A stretch of DNA of 26,950 nucleotides from Thermoleophilia bacterium (GCA_025964465.1 JAOPYS010000030.1:1-26950); one strand, 5' to 3'; counted from the first letter of the stretch, positions 15,901 to 24,393 are shown. Notes: a model not told the origin generated them from the letters alone. Numbers and translations are program-made.

Positions 15901-17896
15901 CGTGCTGGTGACCAGCAACGGCGTGTTGGCGGCCGCGGCGGCGCCTGCGACGCCCTTCACGATCGGCGACGACCTCGTCGACCAGGGGACGTTCACCCCC
16001 TCCGGGGGCACGGTGACGTTCGACGACGCGAGCAGGATCTCGAGCATCTCCACGAGCACTCCGGCGACCTTCTCGAACCTCGCCTCGACGACCCCGAACG
16101 AGACCCTGCGGTTCACGAGCGGCATGACCACCACCGTGACCGGCACGCTCACCGCGAACGGTGGCAGCTGCGGCTCTCCCGTCACCCTCGAGGCGACCAC
16201 CGGTGGCAGCGCGTGGACCGCCAACATCGGCACGTCAGCCGTGCAGTACGCGACGCTGCGCGACTCCACGGCAGCGCCCGGTCGCACCGCGACGACCTCG
16301 GGCAACCTCGGTGGCAACACCGGATGGACCTTCTCGGGTGGATGTCCGGCACCGACCACGATGCTCTCGCACGACACCAACGCGTCGGGCGCCGGCGTGC
16401 CCCAGAACACGAGCATCCTCGTGGACACGCCGCACTTCTCGTGGCTGAACAACTCCGGCCTCGCCGCCGACCGCCAACGCTTCCAGGTCGTGACCACGCC
16501 GGTGGATTCGACCGTCGTCGCACTGTGGCCACTGGACGGCACCGGCGCCGACCTGGCCGGAGGCGGTGGCGGAGTGCTCGCCGGGGCGGGGGCACCCAAC
16601 GACAGCTCGTGGGACGCATCCGCGGTGCAGCCGGGCTTCGGGCAATCCGTGGACGTGGACGGCGACGACGTCGCGCTCGCCCCGGCCGCGAGCGCAGCGC
16701 TCGACCTGGACAGCTTCACGGTGGAGGCGTGGATCCGGCTGGACGGGCTCACGGGCCCGGTCGGCGGCGACAACCTCGTGGTCGGCAAGCAGCTCGCCGC
16801 CGACGACACGAACTTCCGCCTCGGCGTGCGGCGCACCGCCGCGGGAGTCGGGGTCGTCACGGGCGACGTCTCCACGGGGGGCGCGGGCGTCTCCCTGCCC
16901 GCCGCGCTCGTGGGAACCACCAACCTCAACGACGGACGCTGGCACCACCTCGCGTACGCCGTGAACTCCGCACCCGCCGACCCTGGCAAGGTGCAGAGCG
17001 TCTACGTCGACGGCGCGCTCGAGGCCACGGGCACGTTCTCCGGAAACGTGGACAACCCGGCGACCGCCGTTTCCGTGGGTGGCACGTCGACCTTGACGGA
17101 GTTCGTCGACGGCCGCGTGGACGACGTCCGGATCTCGTCCGTCCCGCGGAGCGCCGCCGAGCTGCGAGGCGCGGTCCGCACCCGCCTGCCGCACGGCGCT
17201 GCCGTGTGGGACAGCGATCCCACCGACGCGGGCATCGCGATGTCGTCCTGTGCCAACCTGGCGCGGTGCGCCGACGCCCCGTACGCCGGCCCACCGCTCG
17301 TGCGCGATGGCGCCCGCTACTACGCGCGCGGCAAGCTGCGATCGACGACGAGCATCTGGTCCGGGTGGAGCACGTGGGACCTGTTCGGCACCCAGAGCGG
17401 ACTCACCGTCTCCGTCACGACGGGTGCCGCGGCCACCCTGACGCCGGTCGCGCAGCCCGGTGTCGACGTGACGGCGACCAGCTCGGTCGACGTGTGGACC
17501 AACGACCGCAACGGCTACACGTTGACCGCCACGGGGCCGGACGACGCGTGGGGGATGGACGGGCCGGGCGCAGCGGTGCTGCCGCGCTGGAGTGGCGCGC
17601 CGGCGTTGCCGACCACATGGGCGCCGGGCGTGAGCGGCGCGTTCGGCCTCACCGTGCTGTCGGCGTCCGGCGGCAAGGACACCGCCGCCTGGGGCGCCGG
17701 GTCGACCAGGACCGACTTCACGAACCTGCGCTACGTCGGGCTGCAGCTGAACACGCCGGCGGTGCTGCACCGGCGCAACTCCTACTCCGCCGCGACCGAC
17801 TCGATCGTCACGTCGTACCGGGCCAACGTCGCGGCGAACCAGCAGGCGGGCGTCTACAACGCCTCCGTGACCTACACCGCCATCCCGAACGTCTAG
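12950..17896 (+). CDS. Large secreted surface protein: two repeated modules, LamG-like domain, C-terminal beta domain
   Basis: A 1648-aa exported protein. The Arg-rich start and hydrophobic core (about 21-37) end in AAAQA, giving signal cleavage after residue 40. Residues 41-583 and 584-1131 are two copies of one module. Each begins VSGTAY or VAGTAY, then W(T/S)GCDG and TTTC (a likely disulfide pair), continues through Gly/Thr-rich beta-strand repeats and ends NLNWTISGSCG or NTGWTFSGGCP. Residues about 1185-1407 form a LamG/concanavalin-like jelly roll (ALWPLDGTG, FTVEAWIRLDG, GRWHHLAYAV, VDDVRI). The C-terminal part from about 1485 ends GVYNASVTYTAIPNV. There is no LPxTG, S-layer motif or membrane anchor. 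A role in adhesion, matrix or glycan binding is inferred. Confidence 0.85.
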   Translation: MPRARPPRTPRTRTRRARRRALSVVAAVMALLAVPAAAQAITVSGTAYNDGSTTTVWTGCDGATNRIGLAVNGALVGTTTCATATGAFSFSGVTPSAANQVLTVWFDGHATRAATYTRNLDTTTNITGLQLIRSSVVIGSENANPISNADLGLWDSLNDADVPLTVAAGNVLTVVGGSTRLHVNAGDTYAPGANTTAGTVRVEGTYLGGAETLTMTGGGGSGCTTTSTSTMRSLCMGGSGTFTAPATVVYSTVSSTIFPDTVTFNTLQLRPASGAPTYSMTNGSADAVTIGTLDIGTGGAAMTASVKYGTVTVTGTTTVNASATFAPSTDSDVEVRGNFTGGGAVFSDDGSDVVLAAGSGSTVQFGSTAGSATWQFQTITLANSGAATATVRAAAGGTGPIKVLDTIYVGRSGDAGRTTVDLETNDRVLDVDTFFDLQPMGTFLASSTAVFTVGKDFDTDVGSVFTPNTGTVTFDSADKVTRITLGATVTFFNLVATTPAKVLRFDPAYQTNVSNLTLNGGACGTRVGLASNVEGTRFKLNVTGTASVQFADVIDSEAVVARAATNSTNGGNNLNWTISGSCGTVTVAGTAYENEAGAIWSGCDGVTPNIAMSVNGYGKRTTTCSAATGAYTFTPVPDPGLLIAVFMDVGTARPGVTYTLAPAAVSNLAGLDVTNEIARLRSETASPMTSSLMAMYESEADASIPIGVTEFTNYVDGPNDPELQVEAGDTFQPEGSVEVGALDIRGTYHLTTSSQLVILNSGGTNTNCSAGPDVQMPVCVSPGGAIQTDGGNGEFQLRSNAPYYVQATTYPNLVIEPTGSNPSITLGEAPGRTFTVEGGLELSSTGANAAVVNTATFSPQLNLLGGISNVGELDVELGQLLTGTSSILVTADILDFGSIDMTGGTIEQRVSGPVTTGPEGAGNHIYNDLVLSNSSASPQAITYHAASAGTVRVRGTLQVGRATDSATTTLANGPVNESIDVDGSVLVTSNGVLAAAAAPATPFTIGDDLVDQGTFTPSGGTVTFDDASRISSISTSTPATFSNLASTTPNETLRFTSGMTTTVTGTLTANGGSCGSPVTLEATTGGSAWTANIGTSAVQYATLRDSTAAPGRTATTSGNLGGNTGWTFSGGCPAPTTMLSHDTNASGAGVPQNTSILVDTPHFSWLNNSGLAADRQRFQVVTTPVDSTVVALWPLDGTGADLAGGGGGVLAGAGAPNDSSWDASAVQPGFGQSVDVDGDDVALAPAASAALDLDSFTVEAWIRLDGLTGPVGGDNLVVGKQLAADDTNFRLGVRRTAAGVGVVTGDVSTGGAGVSLPAALVGTTNLNDGRWHHLAYAVNSAPADPGKVQSVYVDGALEATGTFSGNVDNPATAVSVGGTSTLTEFVDGRVDDVRISSVPRSAAELRGAVRTRLPHGAAVWDSDPTDAGIAMSSCANLARCADAPYAGPPLVRDGARYYARGKLRSTTSIWSGWSTWDLFGTQSGLTVSVTTGAAATLTPVAQPGVDVTATSSVDVWTNDRNGYTLTATGPDDAWGMDGPGAAVLPRWSGAPALPTTWAPGVSGAFGLTVLSASGGKDTAAWGAGSTRTDFTNLRYVGLQLNTPAVLHRRNSYSAATDSIVTSYRANVAANQQAGVYNASVTYTAIPNV

Positions 17897-17959
17897 CAGG
17901 CCCGCAGCGCATGTCAGCACCGCCTAGTGGTGAGCGGGTGCGTCCGGCGCTAGGTATAG

Positions 17960-18111
17960 CGTTCTGGGTCCTCGCTTGGCGAGGTCACGGAGTTCGGCGA
18001 AGTCCGGTGAGAACCCGGCGCTGTCCCGCAACGGTGATGTGACGAGCGTGAGCTCGTGACGAGTCCGGTCGACCGCTTCGTGGTGCAGGTACTGTCCTCG
18101 GTCGAAGGACA
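17960..18111 (+). promoter_or_regulatory. Cobalamin (B12) riboswitch upstream of nrdBA
   Basis: The core is unmistakable: GTCCGGTGAGAACCCGGCGC followed by TGTCCCGCAACGGT, then GAGTCCGGTCGACCG at 18061. Supporting stems are CCTCGC/GCGAGG (17970-17984), ACGAGC/GCTCGT (18042-18057) and TGTCCT/AGGACA (18093-18111), the last in the position of the stem-loop that forms the kissing contact. Boundaries are approximate. Cobalamin riboswitches ahead of class I nrd operons are known from Streptomyces, where B12 represses the B12-independent reductase. Confidence 0.88.
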
Positions 18112-18158
18112 CCCGTGCGCCTGATCGACCCGTCGTGGGTCGTGGTGGTTCGCTGGTC

Positions 18159-18179
18159 CCTCCGACCGCACGTCGGAGG
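18159..18179 (+). promoter_or_regulatory. Ribosome-binding-site sequestering hairpin (riboswitch expression platform)
   Basis: A perfect 8-bp stem CCTCCGAC / GTCGGAGG with a CGCAC loop. Its 3' arm contains the nrdB Shine-Dalgarno GGAGG (18175-18179), 5 nt before the ATG at 18185. When formed, it hides the ribosome site, which points to translational control by the riboswitch. There is no T-tract. Confidence 0.75.
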
Positions 18180-18184
18180 TTGAG

Positions 18185-19270
18185 ATGCAGCGCACGTACA
18201 CGATCGGTCCGCGGAGCTTCGTGCTGGACGAGGGCAAGGCGCAGGAGGCGCTCGCCGGCAAGCGGGTCGTAGCAGGGCGCGAGACCCTCGCCTTCAACCT
18301 GCTCCCGCTCAAGTACGCATGGGCGTACGAGCTCTACGGGAAGATGAAGGCCAACCACTGGGAGCCCGAGGACGTCCCGATGCAGCGCGACGTCGAACAG
18401 TGGCGCTCGACCGATGCGCTCAGCGACCTCGACCGCTGGATCGTGAAGATGGGTGTCGGGTACTTCTCGGCGGCCGAGGGCATCGTCGGCGACAACATCC
18501 TCACGGTGATCCGCGAGCTGGTGACGGCGTCGGAGCTGAAGCTCGTGCTGGGACGCCATGCGCACGAGGAGAACATCCACGCCGACTCGCTGCTCTACAT
18601 GATCTCCTCGCTCGGCCTGAATCCGCACGAGTGCGAGGCGATGTTCGAGGACATCCCCTCGATCGTGGCGAAGAACGAATTCGTCACGCGCCTGTCGAGC
18701 GGACTGCGGCGCGACCTCGACCTCACCGTGCCGGAGAACGTCGCGCTGTTCGCCAAGAACCTGTTCGTCTTCGGCCAGTGCATGGAGGGCACGCAGTTCT
18801 ACGGGCTGTTCGGGACGATCCTGTCGCTGTACCGGCAAGGGAAGCTCACGGGCATCGGCACGATGTTCCGCTACACGCTGCGGGACGAGAGCAACCACAT
18901 CGAGCTGCTGCGCCGGCTGCTGCTCGAGCTGGCCGCCGAGAACCCCGACGTGTGGACCGAGGAGCTCCGCTCGGAGCTCCGGGCGCTGATGCGCGAGGCG
19001 GTGGACCTCGAGAAGCGGTTCATCGCGGACGTGCTGCCGATCGATGGCGTGGGCCTCTCCCGCGCGGAGTTCGACACCTACATCGACTACATCGCCGATC
19101 GCCGTCTCGAGGGTGTCGGGCTCGAACCACTCTCGCCCGGCGTGGAGAACCCGCTGCCGTGGCTCGCCGAGCTGATGGACATCGGCAAGGAACAGAACTT
19201 CTTCGAGGGTCGCGTCACCGAGTACCAGAAGGCGTCCGCCCTCGCGCTCGTCTCCGACGACGAGCTCTGA
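18185..19270 (+). CDS. nrdB: Ribonucleotide reductase class I small subunit (R2), class Ic-like without radical tyrosine
   Basis: A 361-aa ferritin-like R2 subunit that builds a dimetal cofactor and passes an oxidising equivalent to NrdA for deoxyribonucleotide synthesis. By alignment to E. coli, the six metal ligands are Glu98 (Asp84 in E. coli), Glu129, His132, Glu201, Glu235 and His238. The residue four past His132, which should be the radical Tyr122, is Leu136 (HADSLLY). A Glu first ligand and no Tyr are marks of the tyrosyl-radical-free group, whose chlamydial member uses Mn/Fe and has Phe there. Tyr in RVTEYQ near the C-terminus likely serves in radical transfer. The ATG follows GGAGG by 5 nt. 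Expression is under the cobalamin riboswitch, and nrdA follows after 69 bp. Confidence 0.92.
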   Translation: MQRTYTIGPRSFVLDEGKAQEALAGKRVVAGRETLAFNLLPLKYAWAYELYGKMKANHWEPEDVPMQRDVEQWRSTDALSDLDRWIVKMGVGYFSAAEGIVGDNILTVIRELVTASELKLVLGRHAHEENIHADSLLYMISSLGLNPHECEAMFEDIPSIVAKNEFVTRLSSGLRRDLDLTVPENVALFAKNLFVFGQCMEGTQFYGLFGTILSLYRQGKLTGIGTMFRYTLRDESNHIELLRRLLLELAAENPDVWTEELRSELRALMREAVDLEKRFIADVLPIDGVGLSRAEFDTYIDYIADRRLEGVGLEPLSPGVENPLPWLAELMDIGKEQNFFEGRVTEYQKASALALVSDDEL

Positions 19271-19339
19271 CACCGCACGCTCGACGCACCCGCACTGCTG
19301 ACCACAACGCCGACCGCCGCATTTCCCGGGGAGGGAACC

Positions 19340-22300
19340 ATGCACACCACGCTCGACATCGACTCCATCCTTCGCGACCTCGAACTCAAGCGCGCCGCCA
19401 GCCGTGACGCCGCCGTCCACCGGCCGAGGATCGACACCGACGCGGCCTTGGCGGCGATCGGTTCACGGGCCTGGGGCACGACCGTGGTGGACGAGCTCGG
19501 GCACGAGCGCGACTTCGCGCCCCGGGTTCCCGCGGGGCTGGTCGCCGACGCCATCGCGACCGTCGCGCTCGCTCGAGGCGTGCGCGACGCGGACACGCTC
19601 GAGGCTCGTGCGTTGATCGCACGCATCACGCTCGACGTGTGCGAGCGGTTGTGCGGAACCGAGCTCGCGGCGTGCCCGCTGACGATGCGCGAACACGACC
19701 TGTCGACGCTCACCGAGGCTGCGCTGATCGCGGCCGGCGAACTCGAGGTGGCGAAGGCGCTCGTCCTGCGCCGCGTGCTGCCGAGCGTGGATCCCTCAGG
19801 GGCCGGGCGCCGCGTTCGCGTCGTGCGGCGCTCCGGCCAGGTGGTGGCGTGGAACGGCGCGAAGGTGGAGGCCGCGGTGCGGGCGGCCTTCCTGTCGGCC
19901 GGCGCCGATCCGGAGCCCGCGACGGCGATCGCCGAGCGCGTCACCGAGCGCGCGGGATCGCTGGGGCTCGGATACGTCCCGATCGAGACGCTGCAGGACC
20001 TCGTCCAGGAGGAACTCGTGCTCGGCGGTCACATGCGCATCGCCGAGCGCTTCATCGTGTACCGCGCCGAACGGGCGATGCTCCGCGCACGCGACGCATC
20101 CGGGGCCGCCGCGCCGACCGACGCAGCCACGGCCGTCGCGTCGATCGACCTCGTCGAGGAGGACGGCGCCGTGACGCGCTGGGACGGATCGGACCTGCGC
20201 GCGCGCATCCGCTTCGCGATGATCGGCCTCGACCTGGAACTCGACGAGGCGGCCATCGAGGCGGAACTTCGCCGTTCGCTCGGTGACGGGATCACCCGCG
20301 CCGACCTGCGGCGCCTCGTGGTGCTCAACGCGAAGGCGCTGGTCGAACGTGATCCCGACTACTCGCGCCTCGCGGGGCGCCTGCTCCTGACGTTCGTGTA
20401 CGAGGAGGTCCTGGACTGGCGCGTCGAGCGCGACGGCCTCGCAGGCCTCGCAGCCGCGCACCGCTCCGCCTTCGCGCAGCAGCTGCGCCGCGGCGTCGAG
20501 ATCGGCCGGATCGCGCCCGAACTGCTCGACTACGACCTGGACCGACTCGCCGCCGCGATCGACCCAACCGCCGACCTCGACTTCGAGTACCTCGGCCTGC
20601 AGACGCTCTACGACCGCTACCTGCTCGTGGACAAGACCGCACGCGAGGCGAGCGCGCACCGTCGCATCGAGACGCCGCAGCTGTTCTGGATGCGCGTCGC
20701 GATGGGTGTCAGCCTGCCTGAGGTGGGCGACCGCGAAAAAGCCGTGCTGAACCTGTACGGGATCTACCGGGATCGTCGCTTCTGCTCGTCCACGCCGACG
20801 CTCTTCAACGCCGGCACCCCGCACTCGCAGCTGTCGAGCTGCTACCTGTACGTCATCGACGACTCCCTCGAGAGCATCGTCCAGCGCGGCATCGCCGATA
20901 ACGCCCAGTGCTCGAAGTGGGCGGGCGGCCTGGGTGGCTCGTGGACGAACGTGCGCGGCACCGGCTCGCACATCGGCGGCACCAACGGCGAGAGCCAGGG
21001 CGTCGTGCCGTTCCTCAAGCTCCACAACGACCAGCTCGTCGCGGTCAACCAGGGCGGCAAGCGCGCCGGTTCCGGTTGCGCCTACCTCGAGACGTGGCAC
21101 AACGACGTCGGCGACTTCCTCGACCTCCGCCGCAACACCGGCGACGAGCGCCGGCGCACGCACGACATGAACACGGCCAACTGGATCCCCGACCTGTTCA
21201 TGAAGCGGATGGAGTCGCGCGGGGAGTGGACGCTCTTCCGCTCCTGTGACGTGCCCGACCTCCACGACCTCTACGGCGCGGCGTTCGAGCAGCGGTACGA
21301 GCACTACGAGACGCTCGTCGACTCGGGGGAGCTGCACGGCGAGCGCATGCCCGCGATCGACCTGTGGAAGCGCATGCTCCGGATGCTCTTCGAGACCGGG
21401 CACCCGTGGCTCACCTTCAAGGATCCCTGCAACGTGCGCTCCCCGCAGGACCACGTCGGCGTCGTGCACAGCTCCAACCTCTGCACCGAGATCACGCTCA
21501 ACACGAGCAGCGAGGAGACGGCCGTCTGCAACCTCGGGTCGGTGGTGCTCGACCAGCACCTCACGCCGACGGGCGAGCTGGACCTGCCCAAGCTGCGCGA
21601 GACGATCCGCATCGCGGTGCGCGCCCTCGACAACGTCATCGACGTCAACTTCTACCCGACCGTCGCGGCGCGCACGGCCAACGAGCGACACCGCCCGGTC
21701 GGCCTCGGCGTGATGGGCCTGCAGTACGCGCTCTACGAGCGGGGCGCAGCCTTCGCATCCGACGCCGCGCTCGAGTTCAACGACGAGATGATGGAGGCCA
21801 TCGCCTACTACGCCTACGAGGCGTCGAGCGACCTCGCCGCCGAGCGCGCGCCGTACCGGACGTACGCCGGCTCGAAGTGGGACCGCGGGCTCCTGCCGCA
21901 CGACACGGTCGACCTGCTCGCGGCGGAGCGCGGCATCGACGTGGAGGTGCCGCGCGGTGGACGGATGGACTGGGAGCCGTTGCGCACGAAGATCGCGTTG
22001 CAGGGGATGCGCAACTCCAACGTGCTCGCCATCGCGCCCACGGCCACGATCTCCAACATCGTCGGCACCTCGCCCTGCATCGAGCCGATGTACCGCAACC
22101 TCTTCGCCAAGTCCAACCTGTCGGGCGACTTCACCGTGCTCAACCCGTACCTCGTGCGCGACCTCAAGGTGGAGGGTCTGTGGAACGACGAGCTGGCGGC
22201 GCAGCTCAAGTACTTCGACGGTGATCTCACCGAGATCGAGGCGGTTCCGGTCGAGATCCGCGAGCGCTACCGGACCGCGTTCCAGATCGACCCGGACCGG

Positions 22301-22603
22301 CTCATCGACGCAGCGGCGCGCCGTCAGAAGTGGATCGACCAGTCGCAGTCGCTCAACCTCTTCCTCGCTCGGCCGGACATGAAGGCCATGAGCCACATGT
22401 ACCGCAAGGCGTGGCGCGTCGGGCTCAAGACGACCTACTACCTGCGCACGCTCGGAGCGTCGAGCATCGAGAAGAGCTCCGTCACCGCGGGACGATTCGG
22501 GGCGGGCGCTCCAGCGGGCGAGGAGCCCGCGACCAGCGCCGAGCAGCTCGCGTGTTCGATCGAGGCGATGCGCAGCGGTGAGGAGTGCGAATCGTGTCAG
22601 TAG
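19340..22603 (+). CDS. nrdA: Ribonucleoside-diphosphate reductase class I large subunit (R1)
   Basis: A 1087-aa catalytic subunit reducing ribonucleoside diphosphates. The active site is complete: Cys501 (SSCYLY) and Cys730 (AVCNLG) as the redox pair, Asn713-x-Cys715-x-Glu717 (NLCTE) with the thiyl cysteine, Tyr1033-Tyr1034 (TTYYLRT) for radical transfer, and a C-terminal CESC pair (1083/1086) for re-reduction. The protein is longer than the usual 760 or so residues because of its N-terminus: one ATP-cone at about 156-250, a second (VTRWDGS onward, about 268-357) in the E. coli position, and a possible degenerate third in the first 150 residues. Multiple cones imply layered dATP/ATP control, as in chlamydial NrdA. 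GGGGAGGG precedes the ATG. Co-transcribed with nrdB. Confidence 0.95.
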   Translation: MHTTLDIDSILRDLELKRAASRDAAVHRPRIDTDAALAAIGSRAWGTTVVDELGHERDFAPRVPAGLVADAIATVALARGVRDADTLEARALIARITLDVCERLCGTELAACPLTMREHDLSTLTEAALIAAGELEVAKALVLRRVLPSVDPSGAGRRVRVVRRSGQVVAWNGAKVEAAVRAAFLSAGADPEPATAIAERVTERAGSLGLGYVPIETLQDLVQEELVLGGHMRIAERFIVYRAERAMLRARDASGAAAPTDAATAVASIDLVEEDGAVTRWDGSDLRARIRFAMIGLDLELDEAAIEAELRRSLGDGITRADLRRLVVLNAKALVERDPDYSRLAGRLLLTFVYEEVLDWRVERDGLAGLAAAHRSAFAQQLRRGVEIGRIAPELLDYDLDRLAAAIDPTADLDFEYLGLQTLYDRYLLVDKTAREASAHRRIETPQLFWMRVAMGVSLPEVGDREKAVLNLYGIYRDRRFCSSTPTLFNAGTPHSQLSSCYLYVIDDSLESIVQRGIADNAQCSKWAGGLGGSWTNVRGTGSHIGGTNGESQGVVPFLKLHNDQLVAVNQGGKRAGSGCAYLETWHNDVGDFLDLRRNTGDERRRTHDMNTANWIPDLFMKRMESRGEWTLFRSCDVPDLHDLYGAAFEQRYEHYETLVDSGELHGERMPAIDLWKRMLRMLFETGHPWLTFKDPCNVRSPQDHVGVVHSSNLCTEITLNTSSEETAVCNLGSVVLDQHLTPTGELDLPKLRETIRIAVRALDNVIDVNFYPTVAARTANERHRPVGLGVMGLQYALYERGAAFASDAALEFNDEMMEAIAYYAYEASSDLAAERAPYRTYAGSKWDRGLLPHDTVDLLAAERGIDVEVPRGGRMDWEPLRTKIALQGMRNSNVLAIAPTATISNIVGTSPCIEPMYRNLFAKSNLSGDFTVLNPYLVRDLKVEGLWNDELAAQLKYFDGDLTEIEAVPVEIRERYRTAFQIDPDRLIDAAARRQKWIDQSQSLNLFLARPDMKAMSHMYRKAWRVGLKTTYYLRTLGASSIEKSSVTAGRFGAGAPAGEEPATSAEQLACSIEAMRSGEECESCQ

Positions 22604-22707
22604 GAGCAGCTGCGTTCCCCTCCCACCTCCGCGTGACGTAACCTCCGCAGGCGGACGTACCACGACGTGGGCGGGAAGCGGCAGTCGCGCCCCGCAGTAG
22701 GAACTCC

Positions 22708-24342
22708 ATGACCCGCTCCTCCATCACCCGCCCCCCGGGGCGTTCCCTCGTCGCCCTCGTCGCGACCGACATCACGCACGGGTACGGTGACCGCACCGTG
22801 CTCGACGACGTGTCGCTCACGGCATCGCCCGGGCGGCGCATCGGGCTGGTGGGTGACAACGGCTCGGGCACGTCGACGCTGCTGCGCGTGCTCGCCGGGA
22901 TCGACCACCCCGGTTCCGGACGCGTCGTACGGCCCGAGAACACGGCGCTGCTGGAGCAGGACCTGCGCCAGCCGCCGGAGACGACCATCCACGAGGTGAT
23001 CGAGGACGCGCTGACCGAGGTGCGCGAGCTGGCGCGCGAGGTGCAGGAGCTCGCCGCGCTGGTGCAGCGCATCCCCGACGACGCGGCGCTCGCGCGCGAG
23101 TACGGCGACGCGCTCGAGGTCGCGCAGCTGCGCGACGTGTGGGACGCCGACCACCGCGTCGCGCGCGTCATGCGTGGCCTCGGCCTGGACGACTTCCCGC
23201 GCTCGCGCGCGATCGGCACGCTCTCGGGCGGCGAGCGCGCGCGTGTCGCGATGTCGGCGCTGCTGGTGCGCCAGCCCGAGGCGCTGCTGCTGGACGAACC
23301 GACCAACCACCTCGACGATGCCGGCCTCGACTTCGTGGAGCGGCACCTGTGCCAACTGCCCGGGGTGCTCGTGGTCTCGAGCCACGACCGCGCGTTCCTC
23401 GATGCGGTCTGCACCGACATCGTCGACATCGATCCCGCCCGCGGCGGCGTCACGCGCTTCGGCGGCAGGTTCAGCACCTACCTCGTGGCCAAGCGTCGGG
23501 CGCGCTTCGAGTGGGAGCGTGCGTGGCGCCAGCAGGAGCTCGAGCGCGCCGAGCTGGAGCTGTCGATCGCCAGCGGCGGACGGCGCACGGGCGCGCACCC
23601 GCGCGCCGCGCGCGACAACGACAAGAAGGGTCAGTCCTCGCGCGACGGGCGCGCCGAGGCGGCCGTGGCCCGGCGCATCCGCGACCTGCGCTCGCGCCTC
23701 GCGCTGCTCGACCGCGACGGCATCGCCAAGCCGCCGGACCAGCTCAGCTTCCGCGCGGCGGTCGGCGCCCCGCCCGAGGGCTCGGAGCCGCTCGTCCGGG
23801 CCACGGGACTGGCGTTCGAGGGGCGCGTCGGCCCGCAGACGTTCGAGATCCGCCCGCGCGACCGTCTGCTCCTGTCAGGCGCCAACGGCGCCGGCAAGTC
23901 GACGCTGATCGACCTGCTCACGGGCGTGCTCGAGCCGACGTCCGGCCAGGTGGAGTACGCCGAAGGCGTGCGCATCGGCGTGTTGCCGCAGGACCCGGAG
24001 TTCCCCGCCGACGAGACCCCGAACGAGGCGTATGGCGCCGCTGCGAGCGGGGACGAGGACGTGCCCGAGCTCGCGGACCTGGGCCTGCTGCACGAGGACG
24101 ACCTCGATCGCCCGATGGGGGAGCTGAGCGAAGGGCAGCGCCGCCGCGTCGCGCTCGCGATGCTCATCGCCGGCGCGCCGCACGTGCTGCTGCTGGACGA
24201 GCCGACGAACCACCTCTCGCCGTCGCTCGTGAGCGACCTCGAGGACGCGCTCGACGCCGCCGACGCCGCCGTGGTGATCGTCAGCCACGACCGGTGGCTG
24301 CGCAGCCGGTGGACGGGACGCGTGCTGCAGGTCGACGCGTAG
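22708..24342 (+). CDS. ABC-F family ATPase with altered first Walker A motif
   Basis: A 544-aa soluble tandem ATP-binding protein without membrane segments, the ABC-F layout. Such proteins act on ribosomes as translation factors or antibiotic-protection factors. NBD1 has Walker A at 49-57 reading GDNGSGTST, signature LSGGE at 172 and Walker B LLLDEPTNHLD (Asp196, Glu197). NBD2 has an intact GANGAGKST (Lys397), signature LSEGQ at about 473 and Walker B with Asp497/Glu498. In NBD1 the essential Lys is Thr55 (codon ACG at 22870; AAG would be Lys). The linker carries a long charged arm with HPRAARDNDKK, as in antibiotic-resistance ABC-F proteins of actinobacteria. The ATG is preceded by a weak AGGA. 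Function in resistance is inferred; a self-standing gene between nrdA and the permease. Confidence 0.88.
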   Translation: MTRSSITRPPGRSLVALVATDITHGYGDRTVLDDVSLTASPGRRIGLVGDNGSGTSTLLRVLAGIDHPGSGRVVRPENTALLEQDLRQPPETTIHEVIEDALTEVRELAREVQELAALVQRIPDDAALAREYGDALEVAQLRDVWDADHRVARVMRGLGLDDFPRSRAIGTLSGGERARVAMSALLVRQPEALLLDEPTNHLDDAGLDFVERHLCQLPGVLVVSSHDRAFLDAVCTDIVDIDPARGGVTRFGGRFSTYLVAKRRARFEWERAWRQQELERAELELSIASGGRRTGAHPRAARDNDKKGQSSRDGRAEAAVARRIRDLRSRLALLDRDGIAKPPDQLSFRAAVGAPPEGSEPLVRATGLAFEGRVGPQTFEIRPRDRLLLSGANGAGKSTLIDLLTGVLEPTSGQVEYAEGVRIGVLPQDPEFPADETPNEAYGAAASGDEDVPELADLGLLHEDDLDRPMGELSEGQRRRVALAMLIAGAPHVLLLDEPTNHLSPSLVSDLEDALDAADAAVVIVSHDRWLRSRWTGRVLQVDA

Positions 24343-24393
24343 ACAGGCCGAGCGGGTTCGCGCCGACGCTGGTTGCGCGACGGTCCCCGAAGT

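Noticed and set aside
17923..17954. CCTAG/CTAGG inverted repeat after the surface-protein gene as terminator
   Set aside because: Only 5-bp arms, a 22-nt loop and no T-tract.
19796..22663. 955-codon minus-strand frame
   Set aside because: Antisense shadow of nrdA, whose catalytic motifs are complete on the plus strand.
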